From positions 1-42,280 of the forward strand of contig JBDIBA010000013.1 of assembly GCA_039812705.1 (NCBI GenBank): a DNA stretch of 42,280 nt. Direction: 5' to 3'. Shown in pieces: positions 41,250 to 42,280 of the stretch. The stretch is from JBDIBA01 sp039812705 (GTDB taxonomy: Bacteria; Actinomycetota; Acidimicrobiia; Acidimicrobiales; JBBSGY01). How positions within the stretch are numbered: position 1 is the stretch's first letter; each line of letters begins with the position of its first letter. The position numbers and the translations under genes were made by a program. Under the pieces are notes generated by a model. That model ran no database searches. It was given only the letters and a program-made list of their open reading frames with translations, and was not told the DNA's origin.

Positions 41250-42167
41250 CTATCTGAGTTCTGCCAAATCGAACGGTGTCTCTTGATAGACGCAATAGTT
41301 CAGCCAGTTTGCGTACAAGAGGTGGCCGTGCGAGCGCCACGTCATCACAGGGCCTTGTTTGGGATCGTTGTTCTTGAAGTAGTTCACCGGCAATGCAATG
41401 TCGAGCCCGCGTGATATGTCGCGGTGATACTCGCCGGCAAGTGTGTCGCGCTCGTACTCGGGATGGCCTGTCAAGAAATAGTTGCGGTCGTCTTTGCTCG
41501 ACAACAAGTACGCACCTACTTCGTTGGACTGTGCGAGCACCTTTAGCTCGGGCTCATTGCTTACGGTGTCGAGCGGCACTTCGGTGTGACGCGAGTGTGG
41601 AGCGCGGAATGTCTCGTCGAAGCCGCGAAGAATTCGTGCGTGGGCGTCGAGAATCTGATGATCAAAAACACCAAAGGCCTTTGCGGGTAGTCGCCGCTTG
41701 TTGAGTCCGTATTTCAGATACAACGCGGCATGAGCGGCCCAGCAGAGGTGCATTGTTGAAAAGCAGTTGGTCGAACTCCAGTTGATGAGGGCCGCAAACT
41801 CTTCCCAATAGTTGACGTCTTCGTAGTCGAGGTGGCCCAGCGGCGCGCCCGTCACCACGAGCCCGTCGAATCGCTCGTCCTTGGCCTGTTCGAAGGTCTT
41901 GTAGAAGGCGTTGAGGTGCTCGTGGGACGTGTTGGTGGGGTTGTGCGTCCCCATGCGGATGAGGGTGATCTCGACCTGCAGGGGAGTGTTGGACAGCAAC
42001 CGCAGCAGCTGGGTTTCGGTGTCGATCATCGTCGGCATCAGGTTGGCTATGGCAATGCGCAGCGGGCGGATGTCCTGGTGGCTGGCTCGCTGGTCGGACA
42101 TCACAAAGATGTTTTCGGACTCCAGCAATTCTCTGGCCGGTAGCTGATGGGGGATGTTGACTGGCAT
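41250..42167 (-). CDS. metA: Homoserine O-succinyltransferase (MetA)
   Basis: MetA activates homoserine for methionine synthesis. The 305 residues align with E. coli MetA without gaps at the key positions. The nucleophile is C142 in MHLCWAAHAAL, and the His-Glu pair is H235 and E237 in LTGHPEY. Gly at 111 (VTGAPLGHLDY) is the residue type linked to succinyl-CoA rather than acetyl-CoA preference. The LMPKK motif of other MetA proteins reads LMPTM here, so the active-site lysine position 47 is Met. AGAGGTGAG precedes the ATG. A -10 box TAGCGT at 42201-42196 would give a short leader. I could not identify a SAM riboswitch in the 113 nt upstream. Confidence 0.93.
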   Translation of the reverse strand: MPVNIPHQLPARELLESENIFVMSDQRASHQDIRPLRIAIANLMPTMIDTETQLLRLLSNTPLQVEITLIRMGTHNPTNTSHEHLNAFYKTFEQAKDERFDGLVVTGAPLGHLDYEDVNYWEEFAALINWSSTNCFSTMHLCWAAHAALYLKYGLNKRRLPAKAFGVFDHQILDAHARILRGFDETFRAPHSRHTEVPLDTVSNEPELKVLAQSNEVGAYLLSSKDDRNYFLTGHPEYERDTLAGEYHRDISRGLDIALPVNYFKNNDPKQGPVMTWRSHGHLLYANWLNYCVYQETPFDLAELR

Positions 42168-42195
42168 GGTCGCTCACCTCTTTTGGTGTGCATCA

Positions 42196-42201
42196 ACGCT
42201 A
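42196..42201 (-). promoter_or_regulatory. Predicted -10 box (TAGCGT) of metA
   Basis: On the minus strand TAGCGT lies about 28 nt upstream of the metA ATG, leaving room for a short 5' leader that contains the AGAGGTGAG ribosome binding site. This contrasts with the leaderless genes elsewhere in the window. Confidence 0.4.
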
Positions 42202-42252
42202 TCGCGGGCCGTGGTGGGGACTGGTGTCATGGTCGGGCAGGTCGGGCTCATC

Positions 42253-42280
42253 GGGCTCAACGTGAAGGGCTCAACGTGAA
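42253..42280. repeat. Two perfect 14-bp tandem units at window edge
   Basis: GGGCTCAACGTGAA occurs twice in a row and ends exactly at the window edge, so the array may continue. A related GGGCTCATC lies just before it. It is upstream of metA on the minus strand. Confidence 0.55.

Noticed and set aside
42168..42280. SAM riboswitch upstream of metA.
   Set aside because: Only 113 nt are visible, and I could not identify a conserved SAM-riboswitch core; the predicted promoter is only about 28 nt from the start codon.

Overview
The window is a chromosomal stretch of moderate-to-high G+C, dense with genes, that most resembles an actinobacterium outside the classical mycolata and streptomycetes; an Acidimicrobiia-like lineage is my best guess. 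The evidence is a mycobacterial-type SerC, the long SerA and LeuA forms, a C-terminal 'sunset' domain protein, a stand-alone AbiEi/DUF559 protein, many GTG/TTG starts, and at least ten genes whose start codon lies 6-9 nt after a TANNNT -10 box (leaderless transcription). The lineage is inferred from protein style only.

Layout. 1-295 is the 5' end of an M16-type peptidase gene leaving the window. 475-6214 is a surface-polysaccharide cluster: Wzm-like permease, Wzt-like ATPase with a carbohydrate-binding tail, a coiled-coil methyltransferase and two glycosyltransferases. 6228-7803 is an accessory patch in which two identical 282-bp repeats flank an AbiEi-like/DUF559 gene. 7850-14746 carries ilvD, an L,D-transpeptidase, a small secreted Ser/Thr-rich protein, and ilvBNC behind an apparent transcription attenuator with a leader peptide. 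A third repeat copy follows ilvC. 14988-20934 holds an ABC-2-type exporter pair and purSL-purQ. 20944-25665 holds a PIG-L deacetylase and serC (minus strand), then an aminotransferase and serA (plus strand). 25680-35760 holds the sunset-domain protein, leuA, a greA-leuC-leuD-SDR operon on the minus strand, and leuB-ilvE-ilvA on the plus strand. 35881-39138 holds two tandem, divergent GCS2-type carboxylate-amine ligase paralogues. 39194-42167 holds gltX, a DUF218 protein and metA.

How it fits together. Nearly the whole branched-chain amino acid pathway (ilvA, ilvBN, ilvC, ilvD, ilvE, leuA, leuB, leuCD) lies within about 28 kb, in several separate transcription units, with serine synthesis (serA, serC) in between. 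ilvBNC appears to be controlled by a leader peptide, MFAAKSLIVVLR, whose start codon sits directly at a predicted transcription start, followed by a hairpin and an intrinsic terminator.

The items most worth follow-up are the ilvB attenuator, the tandem GCS2 pair with a shared extra C-terminal domain, and the conserved inverted-repeat element found at gene ends. Each copy of that element is followed by a second hairpin of unrelated sequence.
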